Shown here piece by piece: positions 36,714-44,859 of a stretch of DNA of 64,000 nucleotides (positions are counted from its first letter, which is position 1; every line of letters starts with the position of its first letter). The stretch lies in assembly GCA_017458225.1 (NCBI GenBank), contig JAFTFX010000022.1, forward strand, positions 1-64,000, given 5' to 3'. The DNA is from Prevotella sp. GTDB taxonomy: Bacteria; Bacteroidota; Bacteroidia; Bacteroidales; Bacteroidaceae. Below the pieces are notes generated by a model. It was not told the DNA's origin, did no database searches, and was given only the letters and a program-made list of their open reading frames with translations. The position numbers and the translations under genes were made by a program.

Positions 36714-37736
36714 TCAGAGTGCCTCCAGCATGCGCTTCAGCACCACTGAGCAGGAAATCTCGCGGTTGGCAGCCTCGGGGATGACCAGCGAGTTGGGACT
36801 CTCAATCACGTCGTCGGTGACAATGAGGTTGCGACGCACGGGCAGACAGTGCATGAACTTGCCGTTGTTCGTCCACGACATGTGCTCGGTGTCCACTGTC
36901 CATGAGCGGTCTTCGCTGGTTATCTTTCCATAGTCGGCAGGATTCGTCACGCCGGGGTTGCTCCAGTTCTTGGCATAGATGAAGTCGGCCCCTTCAAAGG
37001 CTTTCCTCTGGTCGTATTCTATGCGGGCGTTGCCTGTGAATTTCGGGTCGAGCTCATAGCCCTTTGGGTGAGTAATCACGAGGTCTACATCCTCAGCAGC
37101 ATTCATCCATTCGGCAAACGAGTTGGGCACGGCTTGCGGCAGGGCGCGGCAGTGGGGGGCCCAGGTGAGTACGACCTTAGACCTCCCCCGGCCCCTCCGA
37201 AGGAGGGGAGTGCCTGCGGTTTCAGAAGCCCCTCCTTCGGAGGGGTTGGGGAGGTTCTCCTTAATCGTAATCAAATCGGCAAAGGCCTGCAGCGGATGCA
37301 CCGTTGCCGTTTCCATGGCGAAGACGGGGCGGCCAGAGTATTTGATGAACTGATGGAGCACCGTTTCGGCATAGTCGTATTCGCGGTCGGTCAGTCCGGC
37401 AAACGAGCGCACGCCGATGATGTCGCAGTAGCAGCCCATCACGGGGATGGCCTCCAGCAGATGCTCGCTCTTGTCGCCGTCCATGATCACGCCGCGCTCA
37501 GTCTCCAGTTTCCACGCACCGGCATTCACGTCAAGCACAATGACGTTCATACCCAGGTTCATGGCTGCTTTCTGCGTAGACAGACGGGTGCGCAGGGAGT
37601 TGTTGAAGAAAATCATCATGAGCGTCTTGTTTTTGCCCAGATGCTGATATTTGAAACGGTCGTTCTTAATCTCGAATGCCTCGGCCAGCGCTCTGTCTAG
37701 TGGGCCTAGGTCTTGTACGTTGATAAAACTTTTCAT
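36714..37736 (-). CDS. argF': N-succinylornithine carbamoyltransferase with an inserted repeat peptide
   Basis: Carbamoylates N-succinylornithine in the arginine pathway of Bacteroidetes. Length 340. Carbamoyl phosphate motif SLRTR (47-51), HPLQ (147-150), PQAVPNSFAEW and HCLPVRR are intact. Residue 90, the published specificity position (Pro in the B. fragilis enzyme, Glu in acetylornithine enzymes), is Ser here. Residues 161-185 (NLPNPSEGGASETAG...GRGR) are encoded by a 75-bp palindromic element (37181-37255) and replace a short loop, YKKTARP, in B. fragilis. It is preceded by proA. Confidence 0.92.
   Translation of the reverse strand: MKSFINVQDLGPLDRALAEAFEIKNDRFKYQHLGKNKTLMMIFFNNSLRTRLSTQKAAMNLGMNVIVLDVNAGAWKLETERGVIMDGDKSEHLLEAIPVMGCYCDIIGVRSFAGLTDREYDYAETVLHQFIKYSGRPVFAMETATVHPLQAFADLITIKENLPNPSEGGASETAGTPLLRRGRGRSKVVLTWAPHCRALPQAVPNSFAEWMNAAEDVDLVITHPKGYELDPKFTGNARIEYDQRKAFEGADFIYAKNWSNPGVTNPADYGKITSEDRSWTVDTEHMSWTNNGKFMHCLPVRRNLIVTDDVIESPNSLVIPEAANREISCSVVLKRMLEAL
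37181..37255. repeat. 75-bp palindromic element inserted in frame in argF'
   Basis: The ends ACCTCCCC and GGGGAGGT are inverted, and each arm holds an inner hairpin (CCCCTCCGAAGGAGGGG on the left, CCCCTCCTTCGGAGGGG on the right). The full element can fold back on itself. It is exactly 25 codons long. Confidence 0.9.
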
Positions 37737-37742
37737 ATTTTT

Positions 37743-37841
37743 ATGGGGCTAATGAGTCTTATGAGTCTTATGGGGCTAATGAGTCTTATGAGTCTTATGG
37801 GGCTTATGGGGCTTATGGGCCTTATAGGGCCAATGGGGCGC
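37743..37841. repeat. Eleven 9-bp tandem units filling the proA-argF' spacer
   Basis: Units in exact 9-bp phase: atggggcta, atgagtctt (twice), atggggcta, atgagtctt (twice), atggggctt (twice), atgggcctt, atagggcca, atggggcgc. They run from 6 bp upstream of the argF' start to the proA stop, so nearly the whole spacer is repeat. Confidence 0.9.
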
Positions 37842-39028
37842 TATGGGCGTATTTGCCCTTCTCCCTCAATGAGCCATTTGTAGGTGGTGATTTCCTCGAG
37901 GGCCATGGGACCGCGAGGACCCAATTTCTGCGTGGAGATGCCAATCTCGGCACCCAGTCCGAACTGAGCTCCGTCGGTGAACGACGTGGGGGCATTCCAG
38001 TAGACGCAGGCGGCATCGACATGCTGTTGGAAGCGGCGGGCAGCCTCTTCATTCTCAGTGATGATGGCCTCGCTGTGGCCCGAGCCGTGGCGGTCGATGT
38101 GCTCCAAGGCCTCGTCAAGGGAGGCAACGGTCACCACGTTCATCTTGTAGTCCATGAACTCAGTGTCGTAGCGGCTCTCGTCGTCGAAGAAGAACTCCAC
38201 CTTTCCCTCCATCGGTGCCAGCAATGCAGGCAGGTCGCCGAGGCGGTCTTTGTGGATGAGCAGTGTGTCGAGGGCGTTGCATACGCTGACGCGCCGCGTC
38301 TTGGCATTGTTAATGATGGCGCGGCCCTTCTCCAGGTCGCCGTCCTTATCGAAATAGGCATGCACCACGCCGGCACCTGTTTCGATGACCGGCACACGGG
38401 CCGTGTCGCGAACAAAGTCAATCAGTTTCCGGCCACCACGGGGTATGCACAGGTCGATATAGCCCACGGCATTCAGCATCTCGCCCGTCGCCTCGTGGGT
38501 GGCAGGCAAAAGACAGACTACGTCTTCCTGTACGCTGTATTTTTCCAGCACCTCATGGATGATGGCCACTGCCTCACGGTTCGAACTGTCGGCATCCTTG
38601 CCGCCCTTTAGCACGCAGGCATTACCGCTCTTGAAACAGAGTGAGAATACATCGAACGTGACGTTAGGACGTGCCTCGTAGATCATGCCGATGACTCCAA
38701 ATGGCACACTGACGCGGCATAGACGCAGGCCGTTGGGCAGTGTCTTCTGCTTGGTGATGTGTCCGAGGGGCGAGGGTAGTGCTGCCACGTTGCGCATGTC
38801 GTGGGCAATGTCTTCCAGTCGCTTCTCCGTCAGTTGCAGACGGTCGTAGAGCGGATTGCTCTTCTCCATCTTCGCCAGGTCCTCGGCATTGGCTTTCAGA
38901 ATACGCTCCTTATTCTCAACGATGGCATCGGCCACAGCCAGTAGTATCTCGTTGCGCTGTGCGTCGCTGAGCAGTGCCAGACCCTTGCTGGCTCGCTTCA
39001 CACGCTCAAATGTTTCCTTCAATTGCAT
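37841..39028 (-). CDS. proA: Glutamate-5-semialdehyde dehydrogenase (gamma-glutamyl phosphate reductase)
   Basis: Second step of proline synthesis. Catalytic Cys is in NALDTLL region context ([15 protein letters not shown]), with typical [16 protein letters not shown] and [18 protein letters not shown]. The promoter -7 box TATCTTTG (39069-39062) puts the start point near 39055, so an ATG at 39064 cannot be used; MQLKETF (39028, 395 residues) or MQELT (39043) is right. It is followed by argF', with proB far away at 47868. Confidence 0.93.
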   Translation of the reverse strand: MQLKETFERVKRASKGLALLSDAQRNEILLAVADAIVENKERILKANAEDLAKMEKSNPLYDRLQLTEKRLEDIAHDMRNVAALPSPLGHITKQKTLPNGLRLCRVSVPFGVIGMIYEARPNVTFDVFSLCFKSGNACVLKGGKDADSSNREAVAIIHEVLEKYSVQEDVVCLLPATHEATGEMLNAVGYIDLCIPRGGRKLIDFVRDTARVPVIETGAGVVHAYFDKDGDLEKGRAIINNAKTRRVSVCNALDTLLIHKDRLGDLPALLAPMEGKVEFFFDDESRYDTEFMDYKMNVVTVASLDEALEHIDRHGSGHSEAIITENEEAARRFQQHVDAACVYWNAPTSFTDGAQFGLGAEIGISTQKLGPRGPMALEEITTYKWLIEGEGQIRP

Positions 39029-39061
39029 AGTCAATTCTTGCATTTGGTTACAATTTGCGTG

Positions 39062-39069
39062 CAAAGATA
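39062..39069 (-). promoter_or_regulatory. Promoter -7 box of proA
   Basis: TATCTTTG on the minus strand matches TAnnTTTG. A well-spaced -33 TTTG is not evident. Confidence 0.5.
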
Positions 39070-39102
39070 CCTAAAAACATTCAAATTTGTATAGAAACTC
39101 CG

Positions 39103-42100
39103 TTATTTTTTGTTGATTTGAAGAGAAACGCATTTTCTTTGTCGTCCGTCACGGGTTATAATGAATATTCCTTTCCGGGGGACGGCAGACAGACGGCGGC
39201 CTTGCAGGTCGTAAATGGCTGGGGCACCAGTGTTGCCAAGCGTCACACGGCTGATGGTCGAAAGATCACTCACGGGAATCAGCTCGAAGGGGAAGTCGGT
39301 GGGGCTGGTGCCAGTGGTATATGAGAACGTGCCGTCATTATCCGTATTCCAGAACCTGCTGCTTGAACCTGTGCCGGTGCGCATGGCGTAGCGCTCGATG
39401 CCCAGCGCTCCGTCCAGATAGTAGATGCGTATAGAGCTGGTCAGGCACATACCTGTTGACGACAGTCCCAGACTGTCGGGCAGTGCCTGCAGCGAATAGC
39501 GGTTGTTGGCAGAAGAGATATACCACACCTGCCCGTCAGACGGAGACTCTTGGCTGCCCTCAGTGAAGGTGACCTTCTGCAGTGCTCCATTGCAAGTCAG
39601 GTAGGTGTCGGTAGCAGCATGGCGAACCAAGTAGTTGCCGTCGGGCAGGCTGTGCTGGCTGTCGTTGTCGCGTATGAACACTTCGTAGGTGATGGTCTCG
39701 CTGTGGTCGGCCCAGCTGATGGTGACGGTGTAGATGCCCGATGTCTCGACGGCACCCAACGAGAGTGATGACTTGGAAGAACCGTCGCTCCACTGATAGC
39801 TCACCTGTCCCACGGTCGTGGGCACGTAGGGTTGCAGGGTCACCACATCGCCGCTGCTGACCACCATACGGGTGGTGTCCTGATAGACGGTGCCGTTCTT
39901 GATGATGCGCGGCTCAAGGTATTTCAGGTGGATGTGGAAGTTAACGGGCTCCTTGCGCTCACCCTGACTGAGAATGTAGGCCTGAATGGTGCGCTCGGTG
40001 GTGATGTGGCCGTAGTTGGCAGTGTTGCCGGTCTGTCCGTTGTCCCATTCAATGGCGACGTACCATCCGAAGGCCTCGTTGGCCGAGAGCGACAGCTTGT
40101 CGCCATAGTACACGGTGGCCACGGTGTCGCCCACCAGTTCGCCGTTAGCGTAGATGCTGCCGTTGGTGGCGCTGGGCGTGCAGTCGCCTTCTACGGCTAT
40201 CGAGAACATCTGTTCGCTCTTCACGCCGTTCTTGTTGGTGTAGGTGGCGCGATAGATGTAGCTGCGGTCGGCCTGTATGGTGATGTCCTTCGTCTGCTCG
40301 CCCGTGTTCCATTGCCACAGGCCCGTATCCTCTTCGCCTTCAGGCAACTGGGGCATCAGCGTCACCGTCTTGCCCTTGGCTACGGGCTGTGTGCTCTGCA
40401 CTATGTAGGTGTTGCGCAGTCCGCCCAACTCGTTGTGGTCGATGCTTTTTCCATCGAACACCATGCGTGGTGTCAGCAGGGTGGGGCGCTGATCTTCAGG
40501 ACACAGCTGCGTGGTGCGTGTGTTCATCAGCACCGAGTAGCCCAGATGGTCGTAGGCACCGCTGGTGGCACCCGTGCCGCCGGCATCTATGCCCATCTGT
40601 TGGTAGGCCTGTTCGGCGAAGGGCATCCTGACACCCTTCACGCCTTCGTAGTGGCCGATGACCGTTCCCCAGTAGTTGCGCACGTCTACCGGCTCAGCCG
40701 GACCCTCCATCAGCCAGCCGTTGTGCCAGGCCGTGCGGCAGTCCACATATTTATAATTAGTCCAAGGCAGTCCCTGCACGTTCTGCGTGCAGGCGGCCAC
40801 AAACTCGATGCCGGCAGCCATGCGGTTATCCATGTAGGAGAAAAGATCGTCGCCTTGGTTCCATGCCACGTGACAGATGTCTACGGCCAGACCCAGTGCC
40901 ATGGCAGCATGACCGGTGTCGCGGCCCGACTCCTGCATCTGCCCCAGCTTGCCGTATGCCCCCGTCTCCAGTTCCGACTCGCAGGTGGTCACCACCAGGT
41001 TGCCGATGAACTCAGTGCAGCCGTCGCTCAGGATAGGGTTGGCCGTGCGTGGGTCTTGGAACGTGCCCACCTGGTCGTACTTCATGAACGACATGCCCTG
41101 GTTGTAGATAAACACATCGTCGCACAGAATGCCGATGGAGATGACGGCCAGCGCATTGCATAGCGGCCAGTTGCTCCAGTAGTGGCCGGGGCGAATGCCG
41201 CCTTGGTTGCCGGTGTTCTGCCATGTGCCGTTACGACCGCGCAGGAAGCCTATGTTGCCGGGATACCACACGGTGAGCATCCACTGCTTGAAGGTCTCGA
41301 AGTCCTCACTTGTCCACCCCTCGTAGTCGCGCACCAACTCAGCGGCCTGTGCAAACTCATAGCCATAGAGGCCGGCGGCCAGTGCCCAGTTGCTGTCGCC
41401 GCTGACCAGCTTGCACGTGCGTGCCCATGCCATCAGTATGCGCACGGCAGCCTTGGCGTTGGCTTCGGTGCCCTCAATCTTCCAACGCAGGGCGTTCTGG
41501 TAGGCCATCGTGGCACCACGGGCGGCATTGATGTAGTTTTGGCCTGAGTCACCGCCACGGATGATGGTCTCCACGGGATAGGTCTGCACGCCCGACTGCG
41601 AGTACTCGGCAGCCTTCAGTTTGTTCCATGCCTCTGTCACCGTGGGGTTCTTGTCGGCCAACTGCTGCTTGATGCGGTCGAAGTCGGCTTGCGTGTGCAG
41701 TCCGCCCGGATGGCGGAAGCCACGGTCAGTAGCCCCATCCCCATCCCCTCCCTGCGATGGAGGGGCGATGAAAGATTTACCTTTGGCAGCCTTATAGAGG
41801 ACGATTACCTCTTTCAAATCGTTTGTATAATTGTCGAAAATCAGTTGGTTCATGTCTTGAGCGGCCATGTTGCGGGCCACCGTGACAGCATCCTGCAGCA
41901 TCACCACGGCTCCGGCAGGATAGTCGTCGGTATTGGTCAGCAGCCCTTCGGCCTCGCTGATGACTTGCAGCAACTGCTTGTTGTCGCCACCGCCCCCGTT
42001 GGCGTAGGCCTCTTCAAGATTCGTCAGCTGACTGGCCAGTGTACTCACCACCTCGTCGCTCACCGCCTCGTCATACAGGCGGAAGTCGGCCACGAGGGTC

Positions 42101-42753
42101 TGCTTCAGGTAGTTATCGCCCGAGAATGGCGCGCGCCCTATCCAGTTGTAGGCAGGTGCTGCCGTGAACGTCTCTTTCAGTACGGGCATGGTCGTGAGCT
42201 GTTTGGCGCGCTTGCCGTTCAGATAGAGCTCGCCCTTCTTGCCAGTCTGACGGTAGAGCATGTGTATCCAACTGCCTTTCGCGCTCTCAGTTCCCATCTC
42301 GAAGCCCGTTTCCGAGCCCCAGCCGCCCGTAGAGGTGGCCATGCGCTGCACGTTCAGGCGGTAGGCCGTATAGGGGGCCGAGGTCTGCGTGTTGGCAGCC
42401 GACTGCGAGAAGCACCACAGGAAATAGCCAGCACCCGACAGCGATGCCTCACTGTCCACGCGGTAGTAGACCGACACGGTGAAGTCTTCCAACTCTCGCA
42501 CGATGTTGCCTGCCTGCGCCGTCATGTCCAGATAGCCCGTTCCGTTGCCCAGGTTGAGTACATGGTATTGCCCCATCGGCACTACTTGTGCCGTGCTCAT
42601 CACTTTGGCCGTGATACCCGACACGGGGTCGGTCACACTCGTTCCCTGCACATTGCTGAAATCGAACTGCATCTTCAGATGCTCGTTCTGTGCCTGTGCC
42701 ATCGCTGTCAACAGACAGAGGCAGCACACCATCGTCCATACTCTTTTCTCCAT
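39103..42753 (-). CDS. Secreted LamG and alginate-lyase-family protein
   Basis: 1216 residues with signal peptide (ends AMAQAQ). A LamG/concanavalin-type domain covers about 25-245 (DFTVSVYYRVDSEA, WIHMLYRQTGKKGELYLNGKR). A helical FIVAR-like linker spans about 255-325, and an alginate-lyase-fold alpha toroid about 350-750 (RDTGHAAMALGLAVDICHVAWNQGDDLFSY). Beta-rich Ig-like regions follow to the tail IYDLQGRRLSAVPRKGIFI. Residues about 329-341 (APPSQGGDGDG) come from a palindromic insert. The uronic acid substrate cannot be told from sequence. Confidence 0.82.
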   Translation of the reverse strand: MEKRVWTMVCCLCLLTAMAQAQNEHLKMQFDFSNVQGTSVTDPVSGITAKVMSTAQVVPMGQYHVLNLGNGTGYLDMTAQAGNIVRELEDFTVSVYYRVDSEASLSGAGYFLWCFSQSAANTQTSAPYTAYRLNVQRMATSTGGWGSETGFEMGTESAKGSWIHMLYRQTGKKGELYLNGKRAKQLTTMPVLKETFTAAPAYNWIGRAPFSGDNYLKQTLVADFRLYDEAVSDEVVSTLASQLTNLEEAYANGGGGDNKQLLQVISEAEGLLTNTDDYPAGAVVMLQDAVTVARNMAAQDMNQLIFDNYTNDLKEVIVLYKAAKGKSFIAPPSQGGDGDGATDRGFRHPGGLHTQADFDRIKQQLADKNPTVTEAWNKLKAAEYSQSGVQTYPVETIIRGGDSGQNYINAARGATMAYQNALRWKIEGTEANAKAAVRILMAWARTCKLVSGDSNWALAAGLYGYEFAQAAELVRDYEGWTSEDFETFKQWMLTVWYPGNIGFLRGRNGTWQNTGNQGGIRPGHYWSNWPLCNALAVISIGILCDDVFIYNQGMSFMKYDQVGTFQDPRTANPILSDGCTEFIGNLVVTTCESELETGAYGKLGQMQESGRDTGHAAMALGLAVDICHVAWNQGDDLFSYMDNRMAAGIEFVAACTQNVQGLPWTNYKYVDCRTAWHNGWLMEGPAEPVDVRNYWGTVIGHYEGVKGVRMPFAEQAYQQMGIDAGGTGATSGAYDHLGYSVLMNTRTTQLCPEDQRPTLLTPRMVFDGKSIDHNELGGLRNTYIVQSTQPVAKGKTVTLMPQLPEGEEDTGLWQWNTGEQTKDITIQADRSYIYRATYTNKNGVKSEQMFSIAVEGDCTPSATNGSIYANGELVGDTVATVYYGDKLSLSANEAFGWYVAIEWDNGQTGNTANYGHITTERTIQAYILSQGERKEPVNFHIHLKYLEPRIIKNGTVYQDTTRMVVSSGDVVTLQPYVPTTVGQVSYQWSDGSSKSSLSLGAVETSGIYTVTISWADHSETITYEVFIRDNDSQHSLPDGNYLVRHAATDTYLTCNGALQKVTFTEGSQESPSDGQVWYISSANNRYSLQALPDSLGLSSTGMCLTSSIRIYYLDGALGIERYAMRTGTGSSSRFWNTDNDGTFSYTTGTSPTDFPFELIPVSDLSTISRVTLGNTGAPAIYDLQGRRLSAVPRKGIFIITRDGRQRKCVSLQINKK
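41731..41770. repeat. Palindromic insert in the alginate-lyase-family gene
   Basis: CCCCTCC (41745-41751) and GGAGGGG (41759-41765) form a 7-bp stem flanked by a CCCCATCCCCATC stretch. It resembles the arms of the argF' element and is in frame, placed in the linker before the lyase domain. Confidence 0.7.
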
Positions 42754-42786
42754 GTTGTTTAGTTTTTAGTTTTGCAATGTTGCCTG

Positions 42787-42794
42787 CAAAGATA
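42787..42794 (-). promoter_or_regulatory. Promoter -7 box of the alginate-lyase-family gene
   Basis: TATCTTTG on the minus strand, 33 bp upstream of the start codon, fits TAnnTTTG. No -33 TTTG at the usual distance was found. Confidence 0.45.
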
Positions 42795-42841
42795 ATCACT
42801 TTTCTGCAACTTTCATGTCCTTAATCGTCCCTTTCTGCAAA

Positions 42842-42876
42842 AAAAATCGTCCCAACGGTGTTTTGGAACGATTTTT
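42842..42876 (-). terminator. Probable terminator hairpin after the PspC-domain gene
   Basis: AAAAATCGT (42842-42850) pairs with ACGATTTTT (42868-42876), extended by CCAA/TTGG after one mismatch. T runs on both sides would allow function in either direction. It lies between the PspC gene and the promoter at 42787. Confidence 0.6.
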
Positions 42877-42946
42877 ATATCTGTTTTGGTGCACAAATGA
42901 TTTCAGTCCTTATTGCATCACGTTCTGTTCTGTGTTGAATGAGGTT

Positions 42947-43012
42947 ACAAACTCGTCGACTTTGTTCAACAAACTCGTCGACTTTGTTTAACAAACTCGT
43001 CGACTTTGTAAA
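42947..43012. repeat. Three 22-bp tandem units with dyads
   Basis: Units start at 42947, 42969 and 42991, exactly 22 bp each, with core ACAAACTCGTCGACTTTGT. In each, ACAAA and TTTGT are inverted around a GTCGAC-containing centre. With the hairpin at 43022-43044, this array occupies most of the 356-bp gap (42754-43109), which has no gene. Confidence 0.9.
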
Positions 43013-43021
43013 ACGGTTAAA

Positions 43022-43044
43022 GTGGAATGATATTCTCATTCCAC
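43022..43044. repeat. 9-bp perfect hairpin next to the 22-bp array
   Basis: GTGGAATGA (43022-43030) and TCATTCCAC (43036-43044) with a 5-nt loop. Without a T run on either side it may be an operator or an RNA 3' structure. Confidence 0.6.
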
Positions 43045-43109
43045 GCAAACCGCAGTGTGATTAGACTATTAGTCCATCAGCAGGGCTGCCGAATAAATAT
43101 CGCGTTTCA

Positions 43110-44294
43110 TCATTGCTTGCAAGAGTCTGTTTCCTCGGCCGTCAGTTGTGTCCAGTCGACTTGTTGCGAGTCGTCTTGATCCTCTTCGCTCGTCACCACG
43201 CCCTGATAGGTGTGCGTGAGGTTATACTCCACGGTGTAGTGCTGTGCCCTCATCTCAACGAGGGAGATCATGGTGGGGAAGAACACGCACAGCGACACGA
43301 ACCAGAGTACCAGCCACGTGATGCGCTGGGCGATGCCCATAGACTGCATCTTACCGGCCTTGCTAAGTAGCAGGTGGACGATGGCGTAGATGGGGATGAG
43401 CAGCATGAGCAGCAGACTGACGATGAAGGCGACGACCGTCAGGGGATGGGCGCTGAAGAGCTCGGGCAGCTGCATGTAGCCCAGGTCAAACGGCAGGTCG
43501 AGACCGGTGGTGTTGGGCAGGCTGAAGATGATGACAAAGGAGACAATGAGCGTCAGCAGGCCAATGGCCAGGCTGAGGCCTGCAAGCGCCATGGAAGCCA
43601 GGAAGATTCCCATGATGATCTTCAGCAGCAGGGAGAAGAAACTGCGCAGCAGGTTGGGCTGTTCTTCTTGATGTTCGTTCTTTTCGACCACCACGTCGGC
43701 CAGGTTCTGCGGTGTCACGTCTTTGCCCTCCATCTGTAGCAGCTGTTCGGGTGTCTTGGCTTCGGGCAGCACGATGGCCAGCACGATGTAGGCCAGCAGA
43801 CCGAACCCGTAGCCGAAGAACAGGATGACAGTCAGCAGTCGCCAGATGACGGGGTCGGTGTTGGTGTAGGTGGCAATGCCTGAGAGCACACCGGCCAGCA
43901 TCTTGTCCTTCGGGTTGCGATAGAGCTTCTTGCCGGCAGTGCGCGTGCGCACATTATTTATTACGTCTTCAGCAGCATCGCGGAACGAGTCATAGCGATG
44001 ACCGTCCGTTGCTCCGTTTGGCCGCTCCTCCTCACCGGCCAGTTGCTCGGGCTTCCCGATGCGTGTGATGATTTCCTTAACGTGGTTGATGGTGATGGCC
44101 TCGTTGCCCTGCTGCCTCAGTTCGTCGAACAACTCGGCGATGCGTGCCTCAATGTCGTCGACAATCTCGTCGCCTCCCTCTTGGCGGCCAAAGGCCGAAC
44201 GGAGCGAGTCGATGTAGTGCTGCAGCATCTCGTAAGCATCCTCGTCTATCTGGAAGAGACGGCCGCACAGGTTGATGGTGATATTCTTTTTCAT
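43110..44294 (-). CDS. PspC-domain membrane protein
   Basis: 394 residues. A cytoplasmic N-terminal part (1-115) with DEIVDDIEARIAELFDEL and HVKEIITRIGKPEQL is followed by the PspC domain (about 120-180: LYRNPKDKMLAGVLSGIATY, then FGYGFGLLAYIVLAIVLPEA). Four more membrane segments run to about 345. PspC proteins take part in envelope-stress signalling. The pairing with a PadR-type regulator 6 bp upstream is common in Bacteroidetes and suggests that regulator controls this gene. Confidence 0.9.
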   Translation of the reverse strand: MKKNITINLCGRLFQIDEDAYEMLQHYIDSLRSAFGRQEGGDEIVDDIEARIAELFDELRQQGNEAITINHVKEIITRIGKPEQLAGEEERPNGATDGHRYDSFRDAAEDVINNVRTRTAGKKLYRNPKDKMLAGVLSGIATYTNTDPVIWRLLTVILFFGYGFGLLAYIVLAIVLPEAKTPEQLLQMEGKDVTPQNLADVVVEKNEHQEEQPNLLRSFFSLLLKIIMGIFLASMALAGLSLAIGLLTLIVSFVIIFSLPNTTGLDLPFDLGYMQLPELFSAHPLTVVAFIVSLLLMLLIPIYAIVHLLLSKAGKMQSMGIAQRITWLVLWFVSLCVFFPTMISLVEMRAQHYTVEYNLTHTYQGVVTSEEDQDDSQQVDWTQLTAEETDSCKQ

Positions 44295-44300
44295 GATTCG

Positions 44301-44639
44301 TTAAATCTTGATTCTTAATTCTTTTAGGTAGTTCACTGTGTTCGACAGTTCCGTCCAGGCCCCGTCGAGTCCGTTGAGAAACTGTTCGCCCTCGCGGCTC
44401 AGGGCGTAGTACTTGCGGGGCGGCCCCTGCGTCGATTCCTGCCATTCGTAGGAGAGCAGCCCGTCGTTCTTCAGTCGCGTCAGCAGGGGGTAGAGTGTGC
44501 CCTCCACCACCAGCAGCTCGGCATCCTTCAACTTTTGGATGATGTCGCTGGCATACGATGGCTGGTGCTTCAGTAACAGTAGCACACAGTACTCCAACAT
44601 GCCCTTGCGCATCTGTGATTTTGCATTTTCAATGTTCAT
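44301..44639 (-). CDS. PadR-family transcriptional regulator
   Basis: 112 residues with the PadR winged helix: MRKGMLEYCVLLLLKHQPSYASDI, LKDAELLVVEGTLYPLLTRL, DGLLSYEWQES and GPPRKYYALSREGE. It acts as a homodimer on palindromic DNA. A 25-bp palindrome lies 49 bp upstream (44688-44712), consistent with autoregulation of the padR-pspC operon. Confidence 0.95.
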   Translation of the reverse strand: MNIENAKSQMRKGMLEYCVLLLLKHQPSYASDIIQKLKDAELLVVEGTLYPLLTRLKNDGLLSYEWQESTQGPPRKYYALSREGEQFLNGLDGAWTELSNTVNYLKELRIKI

Positions 44640-44669
44640 ACTTTCTGCCTTTTAAAGGGTTTCTGGGTG

Positions 44670-44712
44670 CAAAAGTAAGTAAAAATTTAGTACCTTGTAA
44701 TACAAAGTACTA
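44670..44712 (-). promoter_or_regulatory. Promoter and PadR-type operator
   Basis: TACTTTTG on the minus strand (44677-44670) is a -7 box. A 25-bp dyad spans 44688-44712, with TAGTAC and GTACTA outer arms and TTGTA/TACAA inner arms; only one pair besides the centre is mismatched. It covers the -33 region, so bound repressor would block the polymerase. Confidence 0.65.
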
Positions 44713-44793
44713 ATATTTTGCAGAGAATTAGGTATAATTAACAATCCAGATACGCATTTTTAATGTTCATCCACATTTTAAATATAGGAATAC

Positions 44794-44808
44794 GAACATG
44801 GGGCGCAT
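44794..44808. repeat. 15-bp direct repeat, copy downstream of the DUF4143 ATPase gene
   Basis: GAACATGGGGCGCAT is identical to 46279-46293. The two copies bracket the ATPase gene. Confidence 0.75.
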
Positions 44809-44859
44809 TAGGTATGAGGGTTTCGGTATTTGCAGGCATGCTGTTATACCGTTTTACGA

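Noticed and set aside
39832-41163. 443-residue plus-strand ORF opposite the alginate-lyase-family gene
   Set aside because: Composition is typical of a shadow frame and the minus strand carries clear domains and a signal peptide.
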